From Leucobacter sp. L43 (lineage in GTDB: Bacteria > Actinomycetota > Actinomycetes > Actinomycetales > Microbacteriaceae), in assembly GCF_016597785.1 (NCBI RefSeq), contig NZ_JAENJG010000002.1, forward strand, positions 434,001-498,000: a stretch of 64,000 nt of DNA. Direction: 5' to 3'. The notes beneath the pieces were generated by a model. It had not been told where the DNA came from and did not search any database. It saw only the letters and a list, made by a program, of their open reading frames with translations. Made by a program: the position numbers and the translations under genes. Each line of letters opens with the position of its first letter. The first letter of the stretch is position 1. Shown here piece after piece: positions 32,617 through 40,244 of the stretch.

Positions 32617-33218
32617 GCGTTGACCTCGGCTCGCGCGAGGCCGGCGATGAGCGCGTCGAGGCTTGCTTCGAGCTTCGAATCGGTGGTCGCCTCTGGCACG
32701 AGCACCGCGAGCATCTGCCAACCGGCGTTGCGCGCCGAGATCTCCTCGACCGCGACGTCGATGTCGACGCCCGCAGCGAGCTCGCCGTCGGTCTCGGCTT
32801 CCGTGAGGAACCTGCGGATGAGGGCGCGACGCCGCATGATGTTCTCGTGGTGGATCTCCCAGAGCGCCGGATCCTGCGAGGCGAGATTCCAGAAGGAGAG
32901 GACGATCCTGGATTTCTGCGGGCCGACCTCCGTGAACGGGAGCAGTACGCGAGACATGCGTCGCAGCGCCTCGAGCCCTCGCACATGCTCGACGCGCTCG
33001 AGCGTGCGCGCGTGGGATCCGTTGAAGACGTGGAGGAACGCGGCCGTGAGCAGACTCTGCTTGTCGGGGAAGTAGCGCGAGATGGCGCCGTGCGCATATC
33101 CGGCTTCAGCGGCGATCTCGCGCATCGTGACGCGGTCGAATCCATCGCGCATGATGATCTGGGTGACAGCCTCGACGATGTGCGTGCGGCGTTCGTCGTG
33201 GTCGACGATCTTCGGCAT
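32613..33218 (-). CDS. TetR-family regulator of the sulfate-ester module
   Basis: A 201-residue TetR protein with HTH TMREIAAEAGYAHGAISRYF followed by PDKQSLLTAAFLHVF. The C-terminal domain resembles BetI-like TetR_C. The stop overlaps the FGE start. It is divergent from the ABC importer and sulfatase genes; the palindrome TTGATCACCGCTTGGTGATTAA-like site at 33349 lies between. It probably represses both arms in the absence of the sulfate ester or of its product. Confidence 0.88.
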   Translation of the reverse strand: MPKIVDHDERRTHIVEAVTQIIMRDGFDRVTMREIAAEAGYAHGAISRYFPDKQSLLTAAFLHVFNGSHARTLERVEHVRGLEALRRMSRVLLPFTEVGPQKSRIVLSFWNLASQDPALWEIHHENIMRRRALIRRFLTEAETDGELAAGVDIDVAVEEISARNAGWQMLAVLVPEATTDSKLEASLDALIAGLARAEVNA

Positions 33219-33348
33219 GCGACTCCCTTCGTTGAGTCGATCCTAGGGATGCATCGCCGCTTTCTGCAGGGACCGGTCTCGGAAAAACACCATATGGAGA
33301 CAAACGTTACCCGGTCGTTACTTTTCGTGAACAGCTGGAGATTATGCT

Positions 33349-33370
33349 TTGATCACCGCTTGGTGATTAA
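33349..33370. promoter_or_regulatory. TetR operator candidate before the ABC importer
   Basis: ATCACC (33352-33357) and GGTGAT (33362-33367) are perfect arms around GCTT, extended by TT and AA at the ends (33349-33370). It lies 45 nt upstream of the binding-protein ATG. TATGCT at 33343-33348 just before it could be a -10. The divergent TetR is the likely ligand-controlled binder. Confidence 0.5.
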
Positions 33371-33414
33371 AACGTTCCGGTTCTCGTTCCGGCGTCGACG
33401 AAGGAGTCGTGCAC

Positions 33415-34422
33415 ATGAAGAAACTCAGAAGGTCCCTGACCGCAGTCGCGCTGCTGCCGGCCGCGGCACTCGTCCTCTCCGCGTGCTCGGGCGACGGCGC
33501 TGCAGGCGGGAGTTCCGAGGAACCTGGAGGAGTCACCACCCTGAAAGTGGCGACGATCGGCCTGACGTCAGACGGAAGCCTGCTTGCCGGCATGGAACAG
33601 GGGTTCTTCGAGGAGGAGGGGCTGCAGATCGAAACCTCCATCGTGGCGAACCCGCCAGCCGGCCTCGCTGCCGTGCAGGGGGGTCAAGTGGACGTGGCAT
33701 ACGCCCCGAGCATCCCCATCTTGAACGCGCTCAGCCAGGGGGTGCCGATCACCGTGATCGCTGCCGCCGACGGCTACCCGGAGGACGGGGTTCCGGCAGC
33801 GGAGGCGGAGAACGTCGACGACACCGGCCTGTACGCCAGCTCATCGAGCGGCGTCACCTCGGTGGCGGACCTCGAGGGAAAGACGATCGCGATCCCTGCG
33901 CGAAAGGCGCAGCTCGAAGTCGTGATCGCAGGTGAACTCGAGAAGGCGGGCATCGATCCGGCGACCGGCGTGAACTGGGTCGTGCTGGACTTCACCTCGG
34001 CGGTCGCCGGGCTGCAGAACGGCACCGTCGACGCCGCGGGGCTGGTCAGCCCGTTCACGACCGAAGCCGCTGAAGCGGGCAACGAGCTCATCGCATCGCC
34101 CTCGGTCGGGTTCTTCGAATCAGGGGCCACGGGCCTCTGGACGGCTGGTACGGACACCGTGGAGAAGAAGTCGGATGCGATCGCCGCGTTTCAGCGGGCC
34201 GTCGTCAAGTCGAACGCGTACGCCACCGAGCATCCTGAAGAAGTCATCCAGGCCGGTCTCGACTACACCGATTCCGAGCTGAGCATCGACGACGTGAAAA
34301 CTCCGATCTGGCCGAGCGAAGTGCTTCCCGAGGACCTCGAGCGACCCAACGAGAAGATGGTGCAGCTCGGCTTTCTTCCGACGCCCGTCGATCTCGACGG
34401 CGTGATCCTGCCGATCGGTTGA
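33415..34422 (+). CDS. ABC importer lipoprotein (SsuA/TauA/AtsR-like)
   Basis: A 335-residue binding lipoprotein. The signal peptide ends in VLSAC with lipid-anchored Cys24, so it sits outside the membrane. The mature part is a NMT1/SsuA-type fold: VATIGLTSDGSLLAGMEQGF at the start of the ligand domain, and LAAVQGGQVDVAYAP. Relatives bind sulfonates, taurine or sulfate esters. ATG 33415 follows AAGGAG by 8 nt. It heads the five-gene run ssuA-like, two permeases, ATPase, sulfatase. Confidence 0.88.
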   Translation: MKKLRRSLTAVALLPAAALVLSACSGDGAAGGSSEEPGGVTTLKVATIGLTSDGSLLAGMEQGFFEEEGLQIETSIVANPPAGLAAVQGGQVDVAYAPSIPILNALSQGVPITVIAAADGYPEDGVPAAEAENVDDTGLYASSSSGVTSVADLEGKTIAIPARKAQLEVVIAGELEKAGIDPATGVNWVVLDFTSAVAGLQNGTVDAAGLVSPFTTEAAEAGNELIASPSVGFFESGATGLWTAGTDTVEKKSDAIAAFQRAVVKSNAYATEHPEEVIQAGLDYTDSELSIDDVKTPIWPSEVLPEDLERPNEKMVQLGFLPTPVDLDGVILPIG

Positions 34423-34424
34423 TC

Positions 34425-35204
34425 GTGCGCGCTTCTCGTACCCTGCAGCTGGTCATCGGCGCCGGCGGCGTGCTCGCCGCGCTCACCGTGTGGCAGGCCG
34501 CGGCGAGCATCGGCCCGCTCGCCGATGCTCCGCTTCCGAGCGCGAGCGAAGCGCTTGCAGCGCTGGGTGCCCTGGTACGCACCCCGGAGGTCTGGGTCGC
34601 GACGGGCGACACGCTTGTCATGGCGCTCACGGGCCTGGCCCTCGCCACCGTAGCCGGGGTGGTGCTCGGCATCGGCATCGGCGTATCACCCCTTGCCCTG
34701 CACGCGACGAGAGTGCCGCTCGAATTCCTCAAGCCCATCCCGCCGATCGTCATCCTGCCCATCGTGGTGCTGGTGCTGGGGCCGACAGCGGGGATGGGGA
34801 TCTTCCTCGTCTTCATCGGGTGCTGCGTATCGATCGTCGTGCAGACTTCTGCCGGCGTCTTCGATACCGATCCGGTCGCGCGGGCGACCGGTCGTTCCTA
34901 CGGGCTTCGCCCGACCGAGATCCTCGGTCGGATCGTGCTCCCGAGCGCCCTGCCGTACATCGGCACTGCGGTGCGCGTCGCCGCCCCGACCGCGCTCATC
35001 GTCGCCGTCGTCGCCGGGCTGCTCGGCGGAGGCCCCGGCCTCGGCCAGAGTCTCCTGCTCGCCCAGATCACGGGAAACCAGGCGCAGCTGTTCGCGTACG
35101 TGCTCATCCTCGGCGTGCTCGGCCTCCTGGTGCAGGGCCTCAGCCAGTGGGCGGAGCGCAGGCTGCTGCACTGGCACCCCCAGTATCGGAAGCAGGTCGT
35201 GTGA
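34425..35204 (+). CDS. ABC importer permease 1 (SsuC-like)
   Basis: A 259-residue BPD-type permease with about six membrane segments. The EAA loop appears as ARATGRSYGLRPTEILGRIV with LPSALPYIG. Start is uncertain: a TTG at 34419 overlaps the previous stop, and GTG 34425 follows 2 nt later; both lack a clear ribosome site, so coupling is likely. Its stop overlaps the ATG of permease 2 (TGATG). Two different permeases imply a heterodimeric channel, whereas SsuC usually works as a homodimer. Confidence 0.86.
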   Translation: MRASRTLQLVIGAGGVLAALTVWQAAASIGPLADAPLPSASEALAALGALVRTPEVWVATGDTLVMALTGLALATVAGVVLGIGIGVSPLALHATRVPLEFLKPIPPIVILPIVVLVLGPTAGMGIFLVFIGCCVSIVVQTSAGVFDTDPVARATGRSYGLRPTEILGRIVLPSALPYIGTAVRVAAPTALIVAVVAGLLGGGPGLGQSLLLAQITGNQAQLFAYVLILGVLGLLVQGLSQWAERRLLHWHPQYRKQVV

Positions 35205-36040
35205 TGTCGATCACGTCAACAATTCTCATCCGCACGCGAGAAGCACGCCGTCAGCGGCGGAGCGGCGTGCCGCGGTGGGTGCTCATCTCCGCGGAGGTGC
35301 TCGTCCCCGTGGTGCTGCTCGCCTGGTGGTGGATCGCGTCGTCAGGATCAACGAACACGTTCTTCCCGCCGCTGCGGGTCATCTTGGAACGCTTCGCCGC
35401 CTCCGCAGCCACCGGCGTCTTCTGGGGGGACGTCGCCTCGTCGGTCGGCAATCTCATCCTCTCGTTCGTGCTCGCGAGCGTGATCGGCGTGCTGCTCGGC
35501 GTGCTGCTGGGATCGGTCAACTGGTTGTCGTGGCTCGTCGAACCGACGATCCACTTCTTCAGAGCCATCCCTCCAGTCGCGCTGGTGCCGATCTTCGTGT
35601 CGATGATCGGGTTCGGCAACGAGACCAGGATCCTCTCCATCACCTTGTCGGCGCTGTTCCCCGTGCTCATCTCCACGATCGACGGCATCCGCTCCACGGA
35701 TGCGGAGCGGCGCGCCGTCACACGCAGCTATCGTCTGGGGCGCTGGGACCGGGTGATGCGCGTCGCATTGCCGGAAGCGAGCCCTCGCATCCTCTCGGGA
35801 ATGCAAGTCGCGCTGATCACGGCCTTCGTCGTCATGATCGCGAGCGAAATGCTCGGCTCATCGCAGGGACTCGGATCTCGAACGCTGCTCGCGCAGCAGT
35901 CCTTCATGATCGCCGACATGTGGGTCGGCATCCTCGTGCTGGGCGTGCTGGGATACCTCGCGACGGCGCTCCTCTCACTCTTCCGTCGGCGCGTGCTGCG
36001 CTGGTACATCGCAATTCGACAGCAGGAGAAGAACCTATGA
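35204..36040 (+). CDS. ABC importer permease 2 (SsuC-like)
   Basis: A 278-residue permease of the same BPD family with about six membrane segments and EAA loop AVTRSYRLGRWDRVMRVALP. The first 35 residues are a basic cytoplasmic tail (RTREARRQRRSG). ATG 35204 overlaps the upstream stop. It is only distantly like permease 1, so the pair is ancient rather than a recent duplication. Its stop overlaps the ATPase start (ATGA). Confidence 0.88.
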   Translation: MSITSTILIRTREARRQRRSGVPRWVLISAEVLVPVVLLAWWWIASSGSTNTFFPPLRVILERFAASAATGVFWGDVASSVGNLILSFVLASVIGVLLGVLLGSVNWLSWLVEPTIHFFRAIPPVALVPIFVSMIGFGNETRILSITLSALFPVLISTIDGIRSTDAERRAVTRSYRLGRWDRVMRVALPEASPRILSGMQVALITAFVVMIASEMLGSSQGLGSRTLLAQQSFMIADMWVGILVLGVLGYLATALLSLFRRRVLRWYIAIRQQEKNL

Positions 36041-36837
36041 CGTCCACCGCATCCGCCTTCGCCGACGCCCCCGTCCGACTGAGCGTCGTGGGGCTTGCGA
36101 AGACGTACGAGACGAAGCAGGGGCCGGTGGAGGTGATCGCCGACCTCACCTTCGATGTCCGTGCTGCCGAGATCGCGTGCATCGTCGGCCCGTCGGGCAT
36201 CGGCAAGACCACCCTGTTGAAGTGCTTGACCGGGCTCCAATCCATCACCTCGGGCTCCGCCCGCATCGACGGCGAGCCGATCGACGGACCCCCGAAGGAG
36301 ATGGCGCTCGTCTTCCAGGAGTACACGCGATCCCTGATGCCGTGGTTGACGGTCGAGCGCAATGTGCTCCTTCCGCTGCGCCACCTGCGATTGTCGAAGC
36401 CAGAGCAGTCGGAGCGCATCACCTCTGCGCTCGCCGCAGTCGGTCTGGCGGGAGCGGAGTCGAAGTACCCGTGGCAGCTCTCGGGAGGCATGCAGCAGCG
36501 CGTCGCGATCGCCAGGGCGATCGCCTATCGCCCGGAAGTGCTGATTATGGATGAGCCGTTCGCGTCCGTCGACGCGCAGACGCGTTTCGAGCTCGAGGAT
36601 CTCTGCATCCGCATTCGCGACGAGTTCGGCATGACCATCGTCGTGGTCACGCACGATATCGACGAGGCGGTCTACCTCTCGGACCGCGTCGTCGTCCTCG
36701 GGGAACGGCCGGCTCGCGTCACCGAGATCATCGATGTCGAGCTCGGCGCCGACCGCGATCAGATCACTACGCGCTCCCGTCCGGAGTTCGCAGCGCTGCG
36801 AACCCGCGTCTTCGAGCACATCCGAAAGGCGGGGTGA
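36037..36837 (+). CDS. ABC importer ATPase (SsuB/TauB-like)
   Basis: A 266-residue ATPase: Walker A GPSGIGKTTLLKCL, Q-loop LVFQEYTRSLMPW, signature LSGGMQQRVAIARAI, Walker B VLIMDEPF, D-loop SVDAQTR and switch His VVTHDIDEAVYLSDR. This pattern is typical of SsuB/TauB. It energises the two permeases. Start overlaps the previous stop (ATGA). The sulfatase gene follows with only 1 nt between stop and start. Confidence 0.93.
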   Translation: MTSTASAFADAPVRLSVVGLAKTYETKQGPVEVIADLTFDVRAAEIACIVGPSGIGKTTLLKCLTGLQSITSGSARIDGEPIDGPPKEMALVFQEYTRSLMPWLTVERNVLLPLRHLRLSKPEQSERITSALAAVGLAGAESKYPWQLSGGMQQRVAIARAIAYRPEVLIMDEPFASVDAQTRFELEDLCIRIRDEFGMTIVVVTHDIDEAVYLSDRVVVLGERPARVTEIIDVELGADRDQITTRSRPEFAALRTRVFEHIRKAG

Positions 36838-36838
36838 C

Positions 36839-39166
36839 GTGGAGCACGAGCGCCGCGGGTACGAGGGGTTCGCCGGCATCGCCGCGGAGTTCGCCTCGCA
36901 GTCGACTCCGGCCTGGTCGCCGGGACGCGTCGCGCCTGGGACCGCGCCGAACGTCATCGTCATGCTCGTCGACGATTTGGGATTCAGTGATCTGGGACCG
37001 TTCGGCAGCGAGATCCCCACGCCCAACATCGACCGCGTCTCCGACCGCGGGTGGGTCTTCTCCAACTACCGCACGGCGCCCATGTGCTCCCCAGCGCGCG
37101 CGTCCTTGCTGACGGGGCTGAATCCGCATCGCGCGGGGTTCGGATTCGTCGCGCACATCGATCCGGGGTACCCGGGGTACACCTGCGAGATGCCGGCAGC
37201 AGCGCCGACGCTGGCCGAATCGCTGCGCGCGGGAGGATATGCCACGTTCATGGTCGGCAAGTGGCACCTCACGCTGGAGTCGCGACTGCACGACGCCGCT
37301 GACCGCTCCTCGTGGCCGCTGCAGCGCGGCTTCGATCGGTACTTCGGCAGTATGGACGGCTTCACCTCGCTGCATCATCCGCATCGGCTGATCCGCGACA
37401 ACTCCGTCGTGGACCGCCCCGAGTTCCCACCCGGGTACTTCCTCACCGACGAACTGGTCGACGAATCGATCGCGATGATCGATGAGCTCCGGGTGAACGA
37501 CACGGACAAGCCGTTCTTCCTCTACTTCGCGCACACCTCGGTGCACGGTCCCATCCAGGCGAAGCCGGCGGATATCGCCCGTCATCGTGGTCGATACGCC
37601 GCCGGGTGGAATGCGATGCGGAAGGAGCGCTTCGAACGTCAGCGGGAACTCGGCATCATTCCCGAGCACGCGGAGCTCCCAGCAGATGCGATTGCCGACG
37701 GAGACCGTATTCCGGCGTGGGACGATCTCGCCGAAACGGATCAGGCGCTGTTCGCGGCGCACATGGAGGTGTACGCCGCGGCCGTGGACGAGGTGGACCA
37801 GAGTGTGGGGCGTCTCGTCGCTCGATTGGACGAGCTGGGTGAACGCGAGAACACGATCATCGTCATCGCGAGCGACAACGGCGGCACCGCGGAAGGCGGA
37901 CCGAACGGCACGCGCAGCTATTTCGCGCAGTTCGGGCAGGCGACCTCGCTTCCCACTGATTGGGTGACGGATGTGCCGCGGGATCCCGCCGAAATCGGTG
38001 GTCCGAAACTGTTCAACCAGTATCCGACGGGGTGGGCACGCGTGTCGAACACCCCGTTCCGCTCCTTCAAGTCCTCCACCTACGAGGGCGGGGTGCACGC
38101 GCCGCTGATCGTGTCGTGGCCTGCACAGTCATCTGCGGTGCGCGAACTCCGCGACCAGTTCGTGTTCGTGTCGGACCTCGCTCCCACGATTCTGGAATTG
38201 GTGGGAGTGCCCCCGCTCGCGGAGCGCAATGGCGTCGCCGCACTCGAGCCTGACGGTCGCAGCGTCGCAGAACTCCTCACGCACCGGGATGCGCCGGGAC
38301 GCGAAGCGCAGTACTTCGAGTGCGTGGGGCGCCGGGCCATGGTCGATGGTGAGTGGAAGGCGCTCTCGCGCGTTCCGCCGACTCGCGACGAGGGGGCTGC
38401 AGGCGGCGCCTGGGAGCTCTACCACCTCGGCGACGATCCGACGGAGACGCGCGACCTCGCATCCCAGCGGCCGACGCAGACCGCTCAGCTCGCCGAACGC
38501 TGGCGCGCTGAGGCATGGCGGAATACGGTGTTTCCCCTCGACGACGACGGCACGTTGCAATCGGTGCGTCCGGAGACCGAGGCGCGGCTATCATCGCCGG
38601 TCTCGCTCATCCCGTTTCGTCCGCCGTTGGAGCGATTCCGCTCTGCGCGCCTCACGAACCTTCGCTCCTTCACGGTGAACGCGACCCTGCGCATCGAGGG
38701 CGACGCGGAGACGCCCGAAGCTGCCGGTGTGATCGTTGCGCACGGAGACCAGGGAGGCGGATATCTGGTCGCCATCGACCGCGATACGGTACGACTCGCC
38801 TACAACGCGTATGGAGTGATGCATCGCGCCAGCGGTCCCGGGCTCGGCCGCGGTGCCCATGAACTCGAGTTGCGCGTCGAAGAGCTCGAAGGACTGCGCT
38901 GGCGTCTCGTGGTCTCGCTCGACGGAGCCGACATCGCCGAGATTCCGAGCGTGCCGATGCTCATCGGCATGGCCCCCTTCACCGGCATCAGCGTGGGGTA
39001 CGACTACGGAGGTCCGGTCGATTGGGAGCTGCATGAGCGGTGGGGCGCCTTCCGCTTCCACGGCGGGACGATCCAGCGACTGGTCTATACGCCGGGCCCT
39101 CGTTCAGCGCACGATCCGACCGAGTTGCGGCGCATCGGCGAAGCAGTCGCCGAGCTCGCCGACTGA
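36839..39166 (+). CDS. Large Cys-type sulfatase, apparently cytoplasmic
   Basis: A 775-residue type I sulfatase. The signature PMCSPARASLLTG places the formylglycine Cys at 83. The metal-site motif VIVMLVDDLGFSD, GKWHL, and IVIASDNGG are the other conserved parts of the alkaline-phosphatase-like core (1-560). The last 200 residues are beta-rich, as in long actinobacterial arylsulfatases. No signal peptide is present: it starts VEHERRGYEGFAG. GTG 36839 has a GGCGGGGTGAC just before it. It is the last gene of the importer operon, so the sulfate ester is probably imported and cut inside the cell, with the FGE at 31594 as activator. Substrate unknown. Confidence 0.93.
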   Translation: MEHERRGYEGFAGIAAEFASQSTPAWSPGRVAPGTAPNVIVMLVDDLGFSDLGPFGSEIPTPNIDRVSDRGWVFSNYRTAPMCSPARASLLTGLNPHRAGFGFVAHIDPGYPGYTCEMPAAAPTLAESLRAGGYATFMVGKWHLTLESRLHDAADRSSWPLQRGFDRYFGSMDGFTSLHHPHRLIRDNSVVDRPEFPPGYFLTDELVDESIAMIDELRVNDTDKPFFLYFAHTSVHGPIQAKPADIARHRGRYAAGWNAMRKERFERQRELGIIPEHAELPADAIADGDRIPAWDDLAETDQALFAAHMEVYAAAVDEVDQSVGRLVARLDELGERENTIIVIASDNGGTAEGGPNGTRSYFAQFGQATSLPTDWVTDVPRDPAEIGGPKLFNQYPTGWARVSNTPFRSFKSSTYEGGVHAPLIVSWPAQSSAVRELRDQFVFVSDLAPTILELVGVPPLAERNGVAALEPDGRSVAELLTHRDAPGREAQYFECVGRRAMVDGEWKALSRVPPTRDEGAAGGAWELYHLGDDPTETRDLASQRPTQTAQLAERWRAEAWRNTVFPLDDDGTLQSVRPETEARLSSPVSLIPFRPPLERFRSARLTNLRSFTVNATLRIEGDAETPEAAGVIVAHGDQGGGYLVAIDRDTVRLAYNAYGVMHRASGPGLGRGAHELELRVEELEGLRWRLVVSLDGADIAEIPSVPMLIGMAPFTGISVGYDYGGPVDWELHERWGAFRFHGGTIQRLVYTPGPRSAHDPTELRRIGEAVAELAD

Positions 39167-39178
39167 GCGCGGTCCGTG

Positions 39179-39538
39179 ATGCGCAGAAGATTTCCCGCAA
39201 CGGTGTTCGCCGTCGGCTCTGAACCGGACGGGAGATTCTCTCTCGCGAACGAGCGCACGTTCCTGGCTTGGGTGCGCACAGCGCTCGCACTGCTCGCCGG
39301 TGGTGTGGCTCTCGACGTGCTCGGAACAGGCATGCACCCTGGGGCCCGTCTCGCGGCATCGGTCCTGCTGATTCTCGGCGGAGCGATGGTCGCGCTGCAG
39401 GCCTGGTTCGGATGGGCGCGCACCGAGCGCGCCCTGCGACTGGGCGCCGCGCTGCCCCCGGCCCTGGGCTCGCTTCCCCTGGTCGCGATCGTCGTCGCAG
39501 CGGCGCTGCTGGTGCTCGGCGGCGTGCTCCTCGCATGA
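39179..39538 (+). CDS. DUF202 membrane protein 1 (YidH-like)
   Basis: A 119-residue protein with the DUF202 beginning RFSLANERTFLAWVRTALAL and three hydrophobic segments. Function of the family is unknown; proteins are small inner-membrane proteins, often paired. A GTG at 39176 immediately before the ATG is equivalent. It sits 12 nt after the sulfatase stop, so it may be read from that operon. The next gene encodes a second DUF202 protein. Confidence 0.85.
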   Translation: MRRRFPATVFAVGSEPDGRFSLANERTFLAWVRTALALLAGGVALDVLGTGMHPGARLAASVLLILGGAMVALQAWFGWARTERALRLGAALPPALGSLPLVAIVVAAALLVLGGVLLA

Positions 39539-39849
39539 CGGAGCCGGCCCGCGATCCCGGCCTGCAACCCGAGCGCACCTCGCTCGCCTGGCGGCGCACG
39601 GCGTTAGCCTGCGCGACTGCGGGAATCGTCTCCATGCGCTTGCTGCAGGCGGTATTCGGAACGTGGTCGTTCGCCCTCGGCGTCACCGGGGTGGTGCTCG
39701 CCCTCGCGATCGGGATGTGGGATCGCAGACGCTGGGCGCGATCCGTGCTCGCAAGCCGGGCGCGCGCGAGCGGCGGGCCTCCCGCTGCCGTCACGCTGCT
39801 CGTGCTGGGTGCCGGCGCGGCGAGCCTCGTCTTCGTGCTCTTCGACTGA
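39535..39849 (+). CDS. DUF202 membrane protein 2 (YidG-like)
   Basis: A 104-residue protein with DUF202 motif LQPERTSLAWRRTALACATA and about three membrane segments. Its ATG overlaps the stop of the first DUF202 gene (ATGA). Tandem DUF202 genes are a common arrangement (yidH-yidG); the two proteins probably form one complex. No function can be given. Confidence 0.86.
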   Translation: MTEPARDPGLQPERTSLAWRRTALACATAGIVSMRLLQAVFGTWSFALGVTGVVLALAIGMWDRRRWARSVLASRARASGGPPAAVTLLVLGAGAASLVFVLFD

Positions 39850-39919
39850 CGCAGCTGCGCATCGGAACCGCCGCCATCCGCCCCACCCGATGCTGCCCGT
39901 CGCTGCGCCCGTGATCAGC

Positions 39920-40228
39920 TCACTCCAACGGGAACGGCTCTGCTGCGAAGGTGATCACGGTCGCGCCGCCGGTCGCGTACCGGGGCACGTCGGCGGCGAC
40001 GGTCTGCCCCTCGGGCGATTCGAGCGCGGCCCGCAGGGCGTCGGCGTCGGCGAAGGTCGCTTCGAAGACCGCGAAATACGGCGATTCGGGGATCGCCAGC
40101 GAGAAGTCGATGCTGAGCACGCCGGGCAGCTGCGCACAGAGCGGCAGGTGGACGTCGCGGTAGTAGCGTTCGAATTCGGCTCGATCGGCCGGTTCGGGGT
40201 ACAGCACGAGTAGTCGGTGCGTCATCAT
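39920..40228 (-). CDS. EthD-domain protein
   Basis: A 102-residue ferredoxin-like protein of the EthD family: LLVLYPEPADRAEFERYYRD and HLPLCAQLPGV are typical, as is the dimeric alpha-beta barrel pattern. EthD-type proteins occur in catabolic operons, mostly with unclear roles. It is 16 nt downstream of the amidohydrolase gene and likely in the same transcript. Start may be either of two adjacent ATGs (40228 or 40225). Confidence 0.8.
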   Translation of the reverse strand: MMTHRLLVLYPEPADRAEFERYYRDVHLPLCAQLPGVLSIDFSLAIPESPYFAVFEATFADADALRAALESPEGQTVAADVPRYATGGATVITFAAEPFPLE

Positions 40229-40244
40229 CTGCTCCAGTCCGCGG

